DNA from: an uncultured Clostridia bacterium
GTDB lineage: Bacteria > Bacillota > Clostridia > Christensenellales > Pumilibacteraceae
Assembly: GCA_947178255.1 (NCBI GenBank)
Contig: CAMWXP010000010.1
Span: 1 to 45,377, forward strand
Direction: 5' to 3'
Length of the DNA stretch: 45,377 nucleotides
Both the position numbers and the translations under genes were made by a program. The notes under the pieces were generated by a model, which made no database searches, was not told the origin of the DNA, and was given only the letters and a program-made list of their open reading frames with translations. Each line of letters begins with the position of its first letter. Positions within the stretch are counted from its first letter, which is position 1. This document shows, piece by piece, positions 37,226 to 45,252 of this stretch.

Positions 37226-38833
37226 ATGCTTACCAATCAAAACGAATTGTTTTTATCCGAATATTTTTTTCACCGATGCGTACTCGGTAAGCTGGTCAAA
37301 GACCCCAGGCGGGTGTTTGACGTGCTTGCCGCAATATTCCTGATAGACGGCAACCAAGTGGACGGGCTGTACGCGCTGTCCGAGGATAAGCTGGTGGCGG
37401 ACGTGGCCAATTACGCCGACTACCTGCAATTTTGCCGTATCAAAAAGTATGTTGCGCTTACCGCCGACGACGGCGAAGTCCCCGCCGACATCGAGGACAT
37501 TATAGCCGTCAAGGGCGAGGCGCTTGCGCGCGCGTACGACCTTAAGCTGGACGGCACCCGCCTTACAGAATCGGCAGTGTTCCGCGCCGTAACGGAGGGC
37601 GCGGCGCACGGCACGGTGGCGGCAATGCGCGTACTCGGCTTTATCCTGTGCGAGGGCATATATACCGAGCGCGACACGGCTTCCGGTATCAAATACTTGG
37701 AAAAAGCCGCGCAGTGGAACAGCGTGGAGGGAATGCTTGCGGCGCTGTATTACAATGTTGAGCGCCAAGCGAATATCAACCGTTTGCGCACCGTTGCGGA
37801 CGGCACGGTATACCGCGCATTTCCGGCGCTTGCCGAAGGCCGGTACGGCGTGGCGGCGAACGGCGAAATAAAGGAGAGCAAGCTACTTAACAAGGCGTTT
37901 GCGCAGGGCAAGCTTACGCCCGACTCCTATTCGGCGCAGTATGCGCGCATTATACTCAGCGATATGCTCGCCCCGCGCGACAAGGAGCGCACCATATTTT
38001 CGCCCAACGACCAAGCCATATCGGAGGTTGCCGAGCTGCCGTTAAAGCTGCACGGCAGTGCAATCGACCTCGACCGCGGCGCCTTCGACGGCATGCCGCT
38101 TGTAAGGCAAAAGGAACAAGACCGCATTGCGCTGTGCTTGACCAACAGCGATTTGCTGGAACGCTCGGCATTCCGCCCGTTGTGCGTTTGCGCCGATTCG
38201 GAATACCTGCGCAAGCTGTACGCCCGCCATATCCGCGCGGCGTTTAAGTGCGCGCACGTGGAATACATAGACGTGGCGGGATTGAACGAGCACGACTTGC
38301 AGCCGACGGGCAAAAACATATTTGTGCGCAGCTGCGACGAGGATACATTTAACATCTACTTTATGTCGTTTGTCGGCAATATTGCGGACGGCGTTATGCA
38401 GGAGGCGATAGAGTTCCTGCAAAGCCGCAAGCGCAAAAAGTTCTGCCTGCTCAGCCCGGGCGTGGTTATCGACCTCGGCAAGGTGCTTCCCGTTTGCTTT
38501 TGCGATAAAGCCAACGCGAAGGAGCTTAAAAAGTATTGCGACGTGGTTGCCGTCGGCTCTGTTACTGCGGCCGAAAAGGCGGCGGCGTACGACGACATGG
38601 TGGCGGCTAAACAGCGGTTGTACGGCGCTAAGTCGGTTACGCTGGACGGCGCGGCGGTATCGCGGCTTAACGAGCTGTCTGTGGACGGCGCGGAAAGCGT
38701 TATCGACTCGGTTATAAGGTTCAACCGCAGCAAGGCGGAAACGGTTATAACGCCCATGCTTATCGACGAGTGCGCAACCGCTCGTACCGAAAAACACAAA
38801 TACGGATTCGGAGGTGACAGCGATGAAATATAG
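37226..38833 (+). CDS. Large protein with Sel1-like and possible degenerate AAA+ regions
   Basis: A 535-aa protein, ATG at 37226 after GGGAG, 41 bp past the ClpP-type gene. Residues about 135-175 (TVAAMRVLGFILCEGIYTERDTASGIKYLEKAAQW) resemble one or two Sel1-like repeats. From about residue 300 to 500 the order of strands and helices (RPLCVCADSEYLRKLYARHIRAAF, NIFVRSCDEDTFNIYFM, KKFCLLSPGVVIDLGKVLPVCFCD, DVVAVGSVTAAEKAAAYDDMV) is that of an AAA+ module, and the end (LNELSVDGAESVIDSVIRFNRSKAETVITPMLID) resembles its lid. The Walker A loop (GxxGxGKT) is missing, so it may not bind ATP. Overlaps the next gene by 11 bases. It could be a scaffold between protease and motor. The AAA+ reading is an inference. 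Confidence 0.8.
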   Translation: MLTNQNELFLSEYFFHRCVLGKLVKDPRRVFDVLAAIFLIDGNQVDGLYALSEDKLVADVANYADYLQFCRIKKYVALTADDGEVPADIEDIIAVKGEALARAYDLKLDGTRLTESAVFRAVTEGAAHGTVAAMRVLGFILCEGIYTERDTASGIKYLEKAAQWNSVEGMLAALYYNVERQANINRLRTVADGTVYRAFPALAEGRYGVAANGEIKESKLLNKAFAQGKLTPDSYSAQYARIILSDMLAPRDKERTIFSPNDQAISEVAELPLKLHGSAIDLDRGAFDGMPLVRQKEQDRIALCLTNSDLLERSAFRPLCVCADSEYLRKLYARHIRAAFKCAHVEYIDVAGLNEHDLQPTGKNIFVRSCDEDTFNIYFMSFVGNIADGVMQEAIEFLQSRKRKKFCLLSPGVVIDLGKVLPVCFCDKANAKELKKYCDVVAVGSVTAAEKAAAYDDMVAAKQRLYGAKSVTLDGAAVSRLNELSVDGAESVIDSVIRFNRSKAETVITPMLIDECATARTEKHKYGFGGDSDEI

Positions 38834-40505
38834 CAACAAGCTTTTAAAGGGTTACGAGGATATGCGGCTAATCGGTTACGAGGACGCCGCACTTCCCAAC
38901 ACCGTATCGTACGACGAGCTGCCCGACACATACCTTGACGGCGTGCTCAAAATGAACAGGCACAAGGACGGCAAGCTCATTCAAACATACAGCGCGGGCG
39001 AAAGTCACGTCGGCGTAATTGCGGCGACCCGTCTCGGCAAGACTACAAGCTACGTAATACCCACTATATTGTCGTTTGCGCGGCAAAAGGTAAAGCGCAG
39101 CATGATAATTTCCGATCCCAAGGGCGAGCTGTACAAGAGTACGGCGGAAACGCTGCGCAAGCAGGGCTACGACGTAAAACTGCTTAACTTCCGCGACTAC
39201 AAGCACAGCGAGTGCTGGAATATGCTCACACCTATTTTCCGCAAGTACCAAAAGGCATTAAAGATTGCCGAGGAGCCCGAAGTGGTTATCGACGGCGATG
39301 AGCTTAAACACAAGTTTAACGGCAAGCTGTACGACGACTTTGACGAGCTGCAAAAGCAGGTTGAGTACCACACCGAAATGATGCTGGACGAGGTGGGCAA
39401 CGACATAGACATGCTTTGCTCTATGTTTATAACCACCGAAAAGCTGCAAGACCCGTACTGGGAGGACAGCGCAAGGGAGCTGCTCAAAGCCTTTTTGTGG
39501 GCGATGTTGGAGGACAGCGGCAAGGAAGCGGCCACGCCGACGCGCATAACCGAGGAAACGTTTTCGTTCAGCACCATACTTACAATACTAGCGCACTTTA
39601 AGGACGACAACGGCACGCAGTACAACGACAGCGGTTACTTTTCGGTGCGCAAGCCGACATCGCGCGCGTTGCAGCTTGCCAAAAACAACCTTTTGGAAAA
39701 CGCAAGCAATACGCGTAAATGTATCGTTGCTACCTTCAACACAAAAATGGCGGTGTTCAGGGAATGTGCAATGCGGCTGATTACGCGATGCAATTCCTTT
39801 GACGTGGAAACAATTTGCGACAGGCCGACGGCGGTGTTTATAGACTACCGCGACGAAGTCAAGGTGCATTACCAAGTAATAAGCCTGTTTGTGCAAAATG
39901 CATACCGCTTTCTTATCGACAAAGCAAACGCGTCGGGCAAGGGCAGACTGGACGTTCCGTTCTACTTTATACTGGACGAGTTCGGCAATTTCCCTGCAAT
40001 GCGCGATTTTGAAACTACCATTTCTGCGTGCGCGGGGCGTAACATATTCTTTATACTCATATTCCAGTCGTACGCACAGTTAAACAAGGTGTACGGCGCG
40101 GACGTTGCGGAAATAATACGCGACAACCTGAATATGCACGTGTTTTTCGGCTCCAACAACCCCGCCACGCTTCGCGCGTTTTCGGAGGAGTGCGGGGAGT
40201 ACGCAAGGATATCGCCGCTGTCCGCGCTCAACGGCAAGGGCGACGATATGGAGATGTACAGTATAGAAACGATACCCCTCGTCACAAAAAGTCGGCTTTC
40301 GCACTTTGCGCCGGGCGAGTGCATAATCACCGAAGCAAACTCGGGTTACGTAATGTTTTCCAAGCTGGAACGGTATTACCAATGCCCCGAGTTTATGGGT
40401 CTGCCGACGGCGGCGGAAACCGATTATGTTTGCGACGTCGATCCGTTCGACAAAAAATACGTGTACGAGGTCAAGTTCAAGCGCAAAAGCATGTACGATT
40501 TTTAG
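38823..40505 (+). CDS. VirD4/TraG-type conjugal coupling ATPase without membrane anchor
   Basis: A 560-aa protein, ATG at 38823 after GAGGTG (a GTG nine bases earlier is weaker). Walker A is AATRLGKTTS (about residues 67-76) and Walker B is YFILDEFGNFP (about 381-391), in the order and spacing of TraG/VirD4 proteins. Further marks are IISDPKGELY (about 97-106), FVQNAYRF and GRNIFFILIFQS (about 402-413). Typical VirD4 proteins have two N-terminal membrane helices. This one begins with soluble residues, so it may act in the cytoplasm or be recruited by a partner. No other type IV secretion gene is nearby. It is the third gene of the ClpP-type operon and is followed by a terminator. Confidence 0.9.
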   Translation: MKYSNKLLKGYEDMRLIGYEDAALPNTVSYDELPDTYLDGVLKMNRHKDGKLIQTYSAGESHVGVIAATRLGKTTSYVIPTILSFARQKVKRSMIISDPKGELYKSTAETLRKQGYDVKLLNFRDYKHSECWNMLTPIFRKYQKALKIAEEPEVVIDGDELKHKFNGKLYDDFDELQKQVEYHTEMMLDEVGNDIDMLCSMFITTEKLQDPYWEDSARELLKAFLWAMLEDSGKEAATPTRITEETFSFSTILTILAHFKDDNGTQYNDSGYFSVRKPTSRALQLAKNNLLENASNTRKCIVATFNTKMAVFRECAMRLITRCNSFDVETICDRPTAVFIDYRDEVKVHYQVISLFVQNAYRFLIDKANASGKGRLDVPFYFILDEFGNFPAMRDFETTISACAGRNIFFILIFQSYAQLNKVYGADVAEIIRDNLNMHVFFGSNNPATLRAFSEECGEYARISPLSALNGKGDDMEMYSIETIPLVTKSRLSHFAPGECIITEANSGYVMFSKLERYYQCPEFMGLPTAAETDYVCDVDPFDKKYVYEVKFKRKSMYDF

Positions 40506-40530
40506 CTTATAAAAAGATTGCAAAGGGTGC

Positions 40531-40567
40531 AAAAAGCTTTCGGAAACCCGAAGGCTTTTTGTTTTTT
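40531..40567 (+). terminator. Intrinsic terminator of the ClpP/VirD4-type operon
   Basis: AAAAAGCTTTCGG (40531-40543) pairs with CCGAAGGCTTTTT (40548-40560, one wobble), then TGTTTTTT. Confidence 0.9.
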
Positions 40568-40625
40568 GCATAATTATAAAGGAAAAGATAAATACCATAG
40601 ATATATTATCTTTAAGGAGAAAACT

Positions 40626-41324
40626 ATGTTCGGCATAAAACCTATTTATTGGGTGCTTATCAATTCGGCGGTTGCGTTTGTGTATTTGTTCATCATTTCC
40701 AAGCTGCTCGGTAAAAAGCAAATAGCGCAGCTGGAATTTATAGACTACGCCATAGGCATTTCGCTCGGCTCGATTGCCGCCGAAATGTCGTTCAATTCGG
40801 AAATACCGTTTTATCACTTCCTTATTGCAATGACTATATTCTTTGTTTTGGCAATGGCGGTAACGCTGTTGGGGCGTAAGTGCACATTCCTGAAACGCTG
40901 GATCAAAGGCAAGCCCGCCACGCTTATATACGAGGGCAAGATAGATTACAAGCAGCTTAAAAAGAACAAAATCGACGTAAACGATTTGCTGTCCATGCTG
41001 CGCGAAAAGAATTACTTCGATATATCGGACGTCGCGTACGCTATATTCGAACCGAGCGGCGAGCTGTCCGTCATGCCCGTCGGCGCGCAAAAGCCTGTCG
41101 TTATGGAAGACCTTGACGAGAGCAAGATAAAAAAGGCGTCGCTTTCCGACGTTTTGATAGTGGACGGCGCGGTGTCCTATTCGGGATTGAACGAAATAAA
41201 AAAGAACGTCGACTGGCTGTTCTCTCGGCTTAATATAAAGAATAAGACCGACCTCGACAAAATCATCCTTGCCGTGTACGACGACGAAACAGATGAGTTC
41301 AACGTTCATTACAAAAACGACTGA
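40626..41324 (+). CDS. DUF421 (YetF/YdfR-like) membrane protein
   Basis: A 232-aa protein, ATG at 40626 after AAGGAGA. Three membrane helices (about residues 8-27, 37-54, 63-82) are followed by a cytoplasmic domain. Family marks are LLGKKQIAQLEFIDYAIGISLGSIAAEM (about 25-52), GKPATLIYEGKIDYKQLKKNKI (about 96-117) and DLLSMLREKNYFDISDVAYAIFEPSGELSV (about 120-149). YetF/YdfR-like proteins are common in spore-forming Bacillota, and some are sporulation-linked. The role is not established. The C-terminal tail is acidic. Monocistronic with its own terminator. Confidence 0.9.
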   Translation: MFGIKPIYWVLINSAVAFVYLFIISKLLGKKQIAQLEFIDYAIGISLGSIAAEMSFNSEIPFYHFLIAMTIFFVLAMAVTLLGRKCTFLKRWIKGKPATLIYEGKIDYKQLKKNKIDVNDLLSMLREKNYFDISDVAYAIFEPSGELSVMPVGAQKPVVMEDLDESKIKKASLSDVLIVDGAVSYSGLNEIKKNVDWLFSRLNIKNKTDLDKIILAVYDDETDEFNVHYKND

Positions 41325-41344
41325 ATTTAAAATACCGTATATAT

Positions 41345-41385
41345 AAACCGTGCAAAACAGTATTGCCTTTTGCACGGTTTTGTTA
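41345..41385 (+). terminator. Intrinsic terminator after the DUF421 gene
   Basis: AAACCGTGCAAAA (41345-41357) pairs with TTTTGCACGGTTT (41368-41380), then TGTTAT. Perfect 13-bp stem. Confidence 0.9.
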
Positions 41386-41434
41386 TACAATATAATAATA
41401 CCGTATAAGGCATTATAATATATAGGATATAAAA

Positions 41435-41905
41435 ATGAAAATAGTGTTTTTGGATATAGACGGCGTGCTCAATTCGCGCGAGTACGATAGGACGCGTGAC
41501 ATGACTAAGCTGACCAATATTGACGAAACGCGCATTCCGTTTGTCAAGCAAATAGTGGAGCAAACGGGCGCGGTGATAGTGCTTAGCTCGACATGGCGCA
41601 CGCACTGGAACAGCGATAAGGCTAAGTGCGACGAGGACGGCTTGTATATTATAGACCTATTCGGCAAGTACGGCGTGGAGATATACGATAAAACGCCCGA
41701 CTTGGGATATTTTGTCGACCGTCCCGACGAGATAAAGCAGTACCTAACCGAGCTCGGCGAGGAAGTGGAAAGCTTTGTCATTATAGACGATTATCTATAC
41801 GGTTGGGGAAATCTTAGCGACAAGTTTGTAAGAACCGACCCTTACCGTTCGCTCGGCATAGACGCCGACACCGTTGCACAAGCGGTAGCGATTTTGAATA
41901 GCTAA
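41435..41905 (+). CDS. HAD-superfamily protein (Swiss-army-knife RNA-repair-type HAD)
   Basis: A 156-aa protein, ATG at 41435. Motif I is FLDIDGVLNS (about residues 5-14, nucleophile Asp7 and acid/base Asp9), motif II IVLSSTWR (about 48-55), and motif IV FVIIDD (about 114-119). The lysine of motif III is not obvious. The layout matches the small HAD subfamily (HAD_SAK) that includes RNA-end-repair-type phosphatases, but a general nucleotide or sugar phosphatase role is equally likely. It stands alone. The region after it (41906-42163) has hairpins and a promoter for the next operon. Confidence 0.88.
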   Translation: MKIVFLDIDGVLNSREYDRTRDMTKLTNIDETRIPFVKQIVEQTGAVIVLSSTWRTHWNSDKAKCDEDGLYIIDLFGKYGVEIYDKTPDLGYFVDRPDEIKQYLTELGEEVESFVIIDDYLYGWGNLSDKFVRTDPYRSLGIDADTVAQAVAILNS

Positions 41906-41969
41906 CCACTCATGCCACAAAGTTGTACCGCGATTCCCACCTAATCATCACTTACAATTCATATTTAAA

Positions 41970-41999
41970 TTGACAAAATACTTTGCGGTTTTGTATAAT
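41970..41999 (+). promoter_or_regulatory. Promoter of the radical-SAM operon
   Basis: TTGACA (41970-41975), 18-bp spacer, TATAAT (41994-41999). The transcript then runs through three hairpins before the GTG start at 42164. Confidence 0.8.
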
Positions 42000-42003
42000 A
42001 CAA

Positions 42004-42111
42004 GTGAAAAAGCTTGCTTGCAAGGGCTTTTTCACGACGTATTTCAACGTACGGCTTATTTGCGTTCAGCAAATAAGTTTGCGACAGCAAAACAAAAACA
42101 TAGTTTTTGTT
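42004..42111 (+). promoter_or_regulatory. Hairpin-rich leader
   Basis: Three perfect hairpins follow the promoter: GTGAAAAAGC/GCTTTTTCAC (42004-42013 with 42026-42035), CTTATTTGC/GCAAATAAG (42055-42063 with 42069-42077) and AACAAAAAC/GTTTTTGTT (42091-42099 with 42103-42111). The last two lie between matching AACG..CGGC and GCCG..CGTT segments (about 42047-42055 and 42112-42125), giving a possible multibranch fold. It may regulate the radical-SAM gene. Confidence 0.5.
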
Positions 42112-42163
42112 AGCCGTTTAACGTTATAATGTGACTATCATATATATATAAAGGAAAAGGGAC

Positions 42164-42868
42164 GTGGAGCAATACGTAAAGATTTGCGGAATACAAAAGC
42201 TGACGCTACTCGACTATCCCGAGCATACGGCGTGCACGCTGTTTGTTAACGGGTGTAATTTTCGCTGTCCGTTTTGTCATAACAGCGAACTGCTCGGCGG
42301 CGGCGTGGAGTTTTACGACGAGGCGGAAATTTTTGCGTTTCTTACTAAACGCGCGGGAGTGCTGGAAGGGGTGTGCGTTACGGGCGGCGAGCCCACGCTG
42401 TACACCGACCTCGACAGACTGCTGCGTAAGATTAAGGATTTGGGTTACTCGGTCAAGCTGGACACCAACGGCTATATGCCCGATAGGCTTGCCGCGCTGA
42501 TCGACGCGGGGCTGGTGGACTACGTGGCTATGGATATTAAAAATTCGCCCGACCGCTATGCCGAAACGGCGGGCTTGCCGCAAGAGCGGTTTGACATAAC
42601 GGCAATAGAGAAATCGATAGATATAATAATGAAAAGCGCGCCCGACTACGAATTTCGCACGACCGTCGTTACCGAGCTGTTTGACGAAAAGAGCATAGAG
42701 GGCGCGGCGCGTATGATATTGGGCGCAAAAAAATACTTTTTGCAAAAGTTTGTAATGCGCGATACCGTGCCGAGCAAAACGCTTACTTCGCCGCAAAGCA
42801 TCGTGCTTTCGCGGTACTTGGATATCGTAAGGCGTGTTATTCCCAACGCTCAAATTCGAGGAGAATAA
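42164..42868 (+). CDS. Radical-SAM activase, NrdG-like
   Basis: A 234-aa protein, GTG start at 42164 with AAGGAAAAGGG upstream. The radical-SAM cluster motif is CNFRCPFC (about residues 31-38, CxxxCxxC), preceded by LTLLDYPEHTACTLFVNG. VTGGEPTLY (about 72-80) is the SAM-binding GGE motif, and KLDTNGYMPDRL (about 99-110) follows. The layout is that of anaerobic ribonucleotide reductase activating proteins, which make a glycyl radical in NrdD. The nrdD gene is not nearby, so it could activate another glycyl-radical enzyme. Ends three bases before the lipoprotein gene. Confidence 0.85.
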   Translation: MEQYVKICGIQKLTLLDYPEHTACTLFVNGCNFRCPFCHNSELLGGGVEFYDEAEIFAFLTKRAGVLEGVCVTGGEPTLYTDLDRLLRKIKDLGYSVKLDTNGYMPDRLAALIDAGLVDYVAMDIKNSPDRYAETAGLPQERFDITAIEKSIDIIMKSAPDYEFRTTVVTELFDEKSIEGAARMILGAKKYFLQKFVMRDTVPSKTLTSPQSIVLSRYLDIVRRVIPNAQIRGE

Positions 42869-42871
42869 AAT

Positions 42872-45064
42872 ATGAAACTAAAAAAGTTGATAAGCGCGTT
42901 ATGCTGCTTGGTTATAGGCGGGACTTGTGTCGCTTGTTACGACGCACATACGCCCAACAATAATGGCGGCGGCAAGCCCGATTACAGCGACGGCAAGCCC
43001 ACCGACACCGACAACAAAACCCCCGGCGACATCGGCGGAGAAATACCCGACGATAACAATGTGGACGTGCCCGAGCCTGACGGCACGGAGCACAGCTTTG
43101 AATTGATATCGCAAGCGGACGGCACGCTTACTTACAAATGCGCGGACTGCAACGTGCAAGAAACCGTAACGATAACATGCGTAAGCGGAACGGCAAATGC
43201 GTACACGGCGGCGGACAATACTATAACATTTCATAATATATCCGAAAAAAGCGTTTACGATATAAGCGGGTCGTTGCACGGCAATATCGTAGTCGACGTA
43301 GGCGACAGCAATAAATACGAATTGCAAATGAGCGGGCTCACCGTCAATTCCGCTTCGGCGTGTCCCATTACCGTTGTTAGCGGCGACAAGGTTACGCTGT
43401 CTGCAAAAAAGTCTACCGAAAATTATATTTACGATTTGCGCGCGGCGGTCGATACGACGGACAATACAGCGATATCCGCAAGCGTGTACGCCGAATGCGA
43501 TTTGGATATCCAGGGCAAGGGCAGCCTTACCGTCAAGTCGGTAAACAACAACGGCGTTCATACCAAAAACGATTTGAACGTTAAAAACTTGGATTTGCAG
43601 GTCGATTGCATGGACAACGCGCTCAAAGGCAACGACGGCGTTACAATAGAGGGTGGCAACGTCGTTCTTATTTCTAGGCAGGGCGACGGTATTAAAACAA
43701 CCGACAGCGACGTGTCCAAAAAGGGAAACCAGCGCGGCACTGTTGCGATTACCGGCGGCGACGTCCTTATATATGCGGCGTGCGACGGAATAGACGCCGC
43801 ATACGACGTGAATATAGACCAAAGCTCAACGGACACGACTTTACAAATATTCACAGACAAATATTCAAAATATTCGGAGGAAGTGACGGCGACTGCCGAA
43901 AGCACGTACTACGTGCGGTTTAATTCGAGCGCCTACAAGTACTCGCTCAAATTCTATAACGACGATACCGACGCGGTATGGCAAAATTCGTCTTCCGTAA
44001 CGATGGTGGGTAGCTACCGCTACTATCCTATACCTAAGCCGAGCGGTTACAGCCACGTGCAGCTTTATATTTATAACAGCACTCAACAACAAGGTCAGGA
44101 CGAGGAATACGTCGCTTGCACGGAAGGCATGACGGTAAACAATAATTACGACACCATAGCTTTGCAAACGAGAGGTGGCAGTCTTTCTTACAGCTGGACC
44201 AACTACACAACCTCGCAGCAAGGCGGGCGCCCGGGCGGCGGCTTTGGCGGTCCCGGCGGCATGAACGACGGCAACACCGACAAGGGCAATCATTCGACAA
44301 AAGGAATAAAGGCGAGTAACGCCGTTGCGATTTCGGCAGGGAATATTACCGTAAGCGCGTACGACGACGCCATTCATGCCAACAACGATACGACTTTGGA
44401 AAACGGCGAAGCGGCGCTTGGCAACGTGACTATATCTGGCGGTGACTTGACTTTACGCTCCAACGACGACGGACTTCACGCCGACAACAATGTGGCTATA
44501 AGTGGCGGTACTATTAATATAGTAAGCAGCTACGAGGGGATAGAAGGCACTACCGTCGAAATAACCGATGGCGATATAACGGTAAAATCCAACGACGACG
44601 GAATAAACGGCACGGCAAAATCGGGTACCGCAATTACTATATCGCGCGGAAAGCTTTACGTGTATGCGAGCGGCGACGGCGTCGATTCCAACAGCACGAC
44701 CCAATACGAGGGCATTCACTTTGTCGGCGGCAGGAGCGTGATTATATCAACCGGTCAAGCCGATTCGGGCATAGACACCGAGCGCGGATATAAGTATAGC
44801 GGCGGCTACGTTGTTGCCGTATGCAAAAGTGGCGGCATGGGCAGCGAATCGACCAACTGCCAAAGCTTTACCTCGGTGGGAACGAGCAAAACGATGAACT
44901 TGCAAAAGGACGGGTACTTGACGGTGGACGGCATTGCTACCGTAAAAATGCCCGCGGCGATTAATGCGCTTGTTGTGTGCTTGGGCAAAACAAACGCAAC
45001 TATTTCCTCGGGCACTACCGCGGGCGGGACATTGGACTCCAACGGCGTGTGGTGGAACGTTTAA
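42872..45064 (+). CDS. Carbohydrate-binding, beta-helical lipoprotein (Cthe_2159-like)
   Basis: A 730-aa protein, ATG at 42872, with GGAG inside the end of the preceding gene. A signal peptide ends in CVAC (Cys22), followed by a Gly/Asp/Pro linker to about residue 70. Two large beta-helical regions (about 100-310 and 465-700) are made of short Gly/Asn/Asp-rich repeats, such as ITGGDVLIYAACDGIDA, ISGGDLTLRSNDDGLHA and ISGGTINIVSSYEGIEG. This fits PF14262-type Cthe_2159 proteins, which bind polygalacturonate. Between them is a beta domain with a GGRPGGGFGGPGG linker. Surface-anchored pectin or other plant-polysaccharide binding is likely. The link to the radical-SAM gene upstream is unexplained. 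Confidence 0.88.
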   Translation: MKLKKLISALCCLVIGGTCVACYDAHTPNNNGGGKPDYSDGKPTDTDNKTPGDIGGEIPDDNNVDVPEPDGTEHSFELISQADGTLTYKCADCNVQETVTITCVSGTANAYTAADNTITFHNISEKSVYDISGSLHGNIVVDVGDSNKYELQMSGLTVNSASACPITVVSGDKVTLSAKKSTENYIYDLRAAVDTTDNTAISASVYAECDLDIQGKGSLTVKSVNNNGVHTKNDLNVKNLDLQVDCMDNALKGNDGVTIEGGNVVLISRQGDGIKTTDSDVSKKGNQRGTVAITGGDVLIYAACDGIDAAYDVNIDQSSTDTTLQIFTDKYSKYSEEVTATAESTYYVRFNSSAYKYSLKFYNDDTDAVWQNSSSVTMVGSYRYYPIPKPSGYSHVQLYIYNSTQQQGQDEEYVACTEGMTVNNNYDTIALQTRGGSLSYSWTNYTTSQQGGRPGGGFGGPGGMNDGNTDKGNHSTKGIKASNAVAISAGNITVSAYDDAIHANNDTTLENGEAALGNVTISGGDLTLRSNDDGLHADNNVAISGGTINIVSSYEGIEGTTVEITDGDITVKSNDDGINGTAKSGTAITISRGKLYVYASGDGVDSNSTTQYEGIHFVGGRSVIISTGQADSGIDTERGYKYSGGYVVAVCKSGGMGSESTNCQSFTSVGTSKTMNLQKDGYLTVDGIATVKMPAAINALVVCLGKTNATISSGTTAGGTLDSNGVWWNV

Positions 45065-45102
45065 TTCTGAATTCGGAATTATAAATAAGGATTAAATTAA
45101 AA
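45063..45102. repeat. AATT-rich interspersed repeat, copy 4
   Basis: AATTCTGAATTCGGAATT and a further AATT-rich stretch directly after the beta-helical lipoprotein gene. Related to 4559, 7877, 10831 and 45217. Confidence 0.6.
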
Positions 45103-45106
45103 TATT

Positions 45107-45147
45107 GTGCGGCTATGCCTAGACAGGAGCAAAGCCGCACTTTTTTT
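45107..45147 (+). terminator. Intrinsic terminator after the lipoprotein gene
   Basis: GTGCGGCT (45107-45114) pairs with AGCCGCAC (45133-45140), then seven T. Confidence 0.88.
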
Positions 45148-45196
45148 GTATAATAAACACAATTACAATTTATAATCCCACATTTTTGAATTAGAA

Positions 45197-45218
45197 AAGG
45201 GTGGTTTACACCACCCTT
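45197..45218 (-). terminator. Intrinsic terminator of the convergent partial gene
   Basis: AAGGGTGG (45197-45204) pairs perfectly with CCACCCTT (45211-45218). On the minus strand it is followed by TTTC. Confidence 0.75.
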
Positions 45219-45252
45219 AATTCCGAATTCCGAATTCTTAATTCTGCATTAT
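45217..45252. repeat. AATT-rich interspersed repeat, copy 5
   Basis: TTAATTCCGAATTCCGAATT, then CTTAATTCTGCATT. The inverse complement contains the AATGCAGAATTAAGAATT core of copy 1. It overlaps the stop codon of the partial gene at the right edge. Confidence 0.65.

Noticed and set aside
40080..41390. Long open frame (436 codons) on the minus strand
   Set aside because: It lies antisense to the VirD4-type and DUF421 genes, which have clear motifs and ribosome binding sites. Its residues are His/Arg/Val-rich, as expected of a shadow frame.
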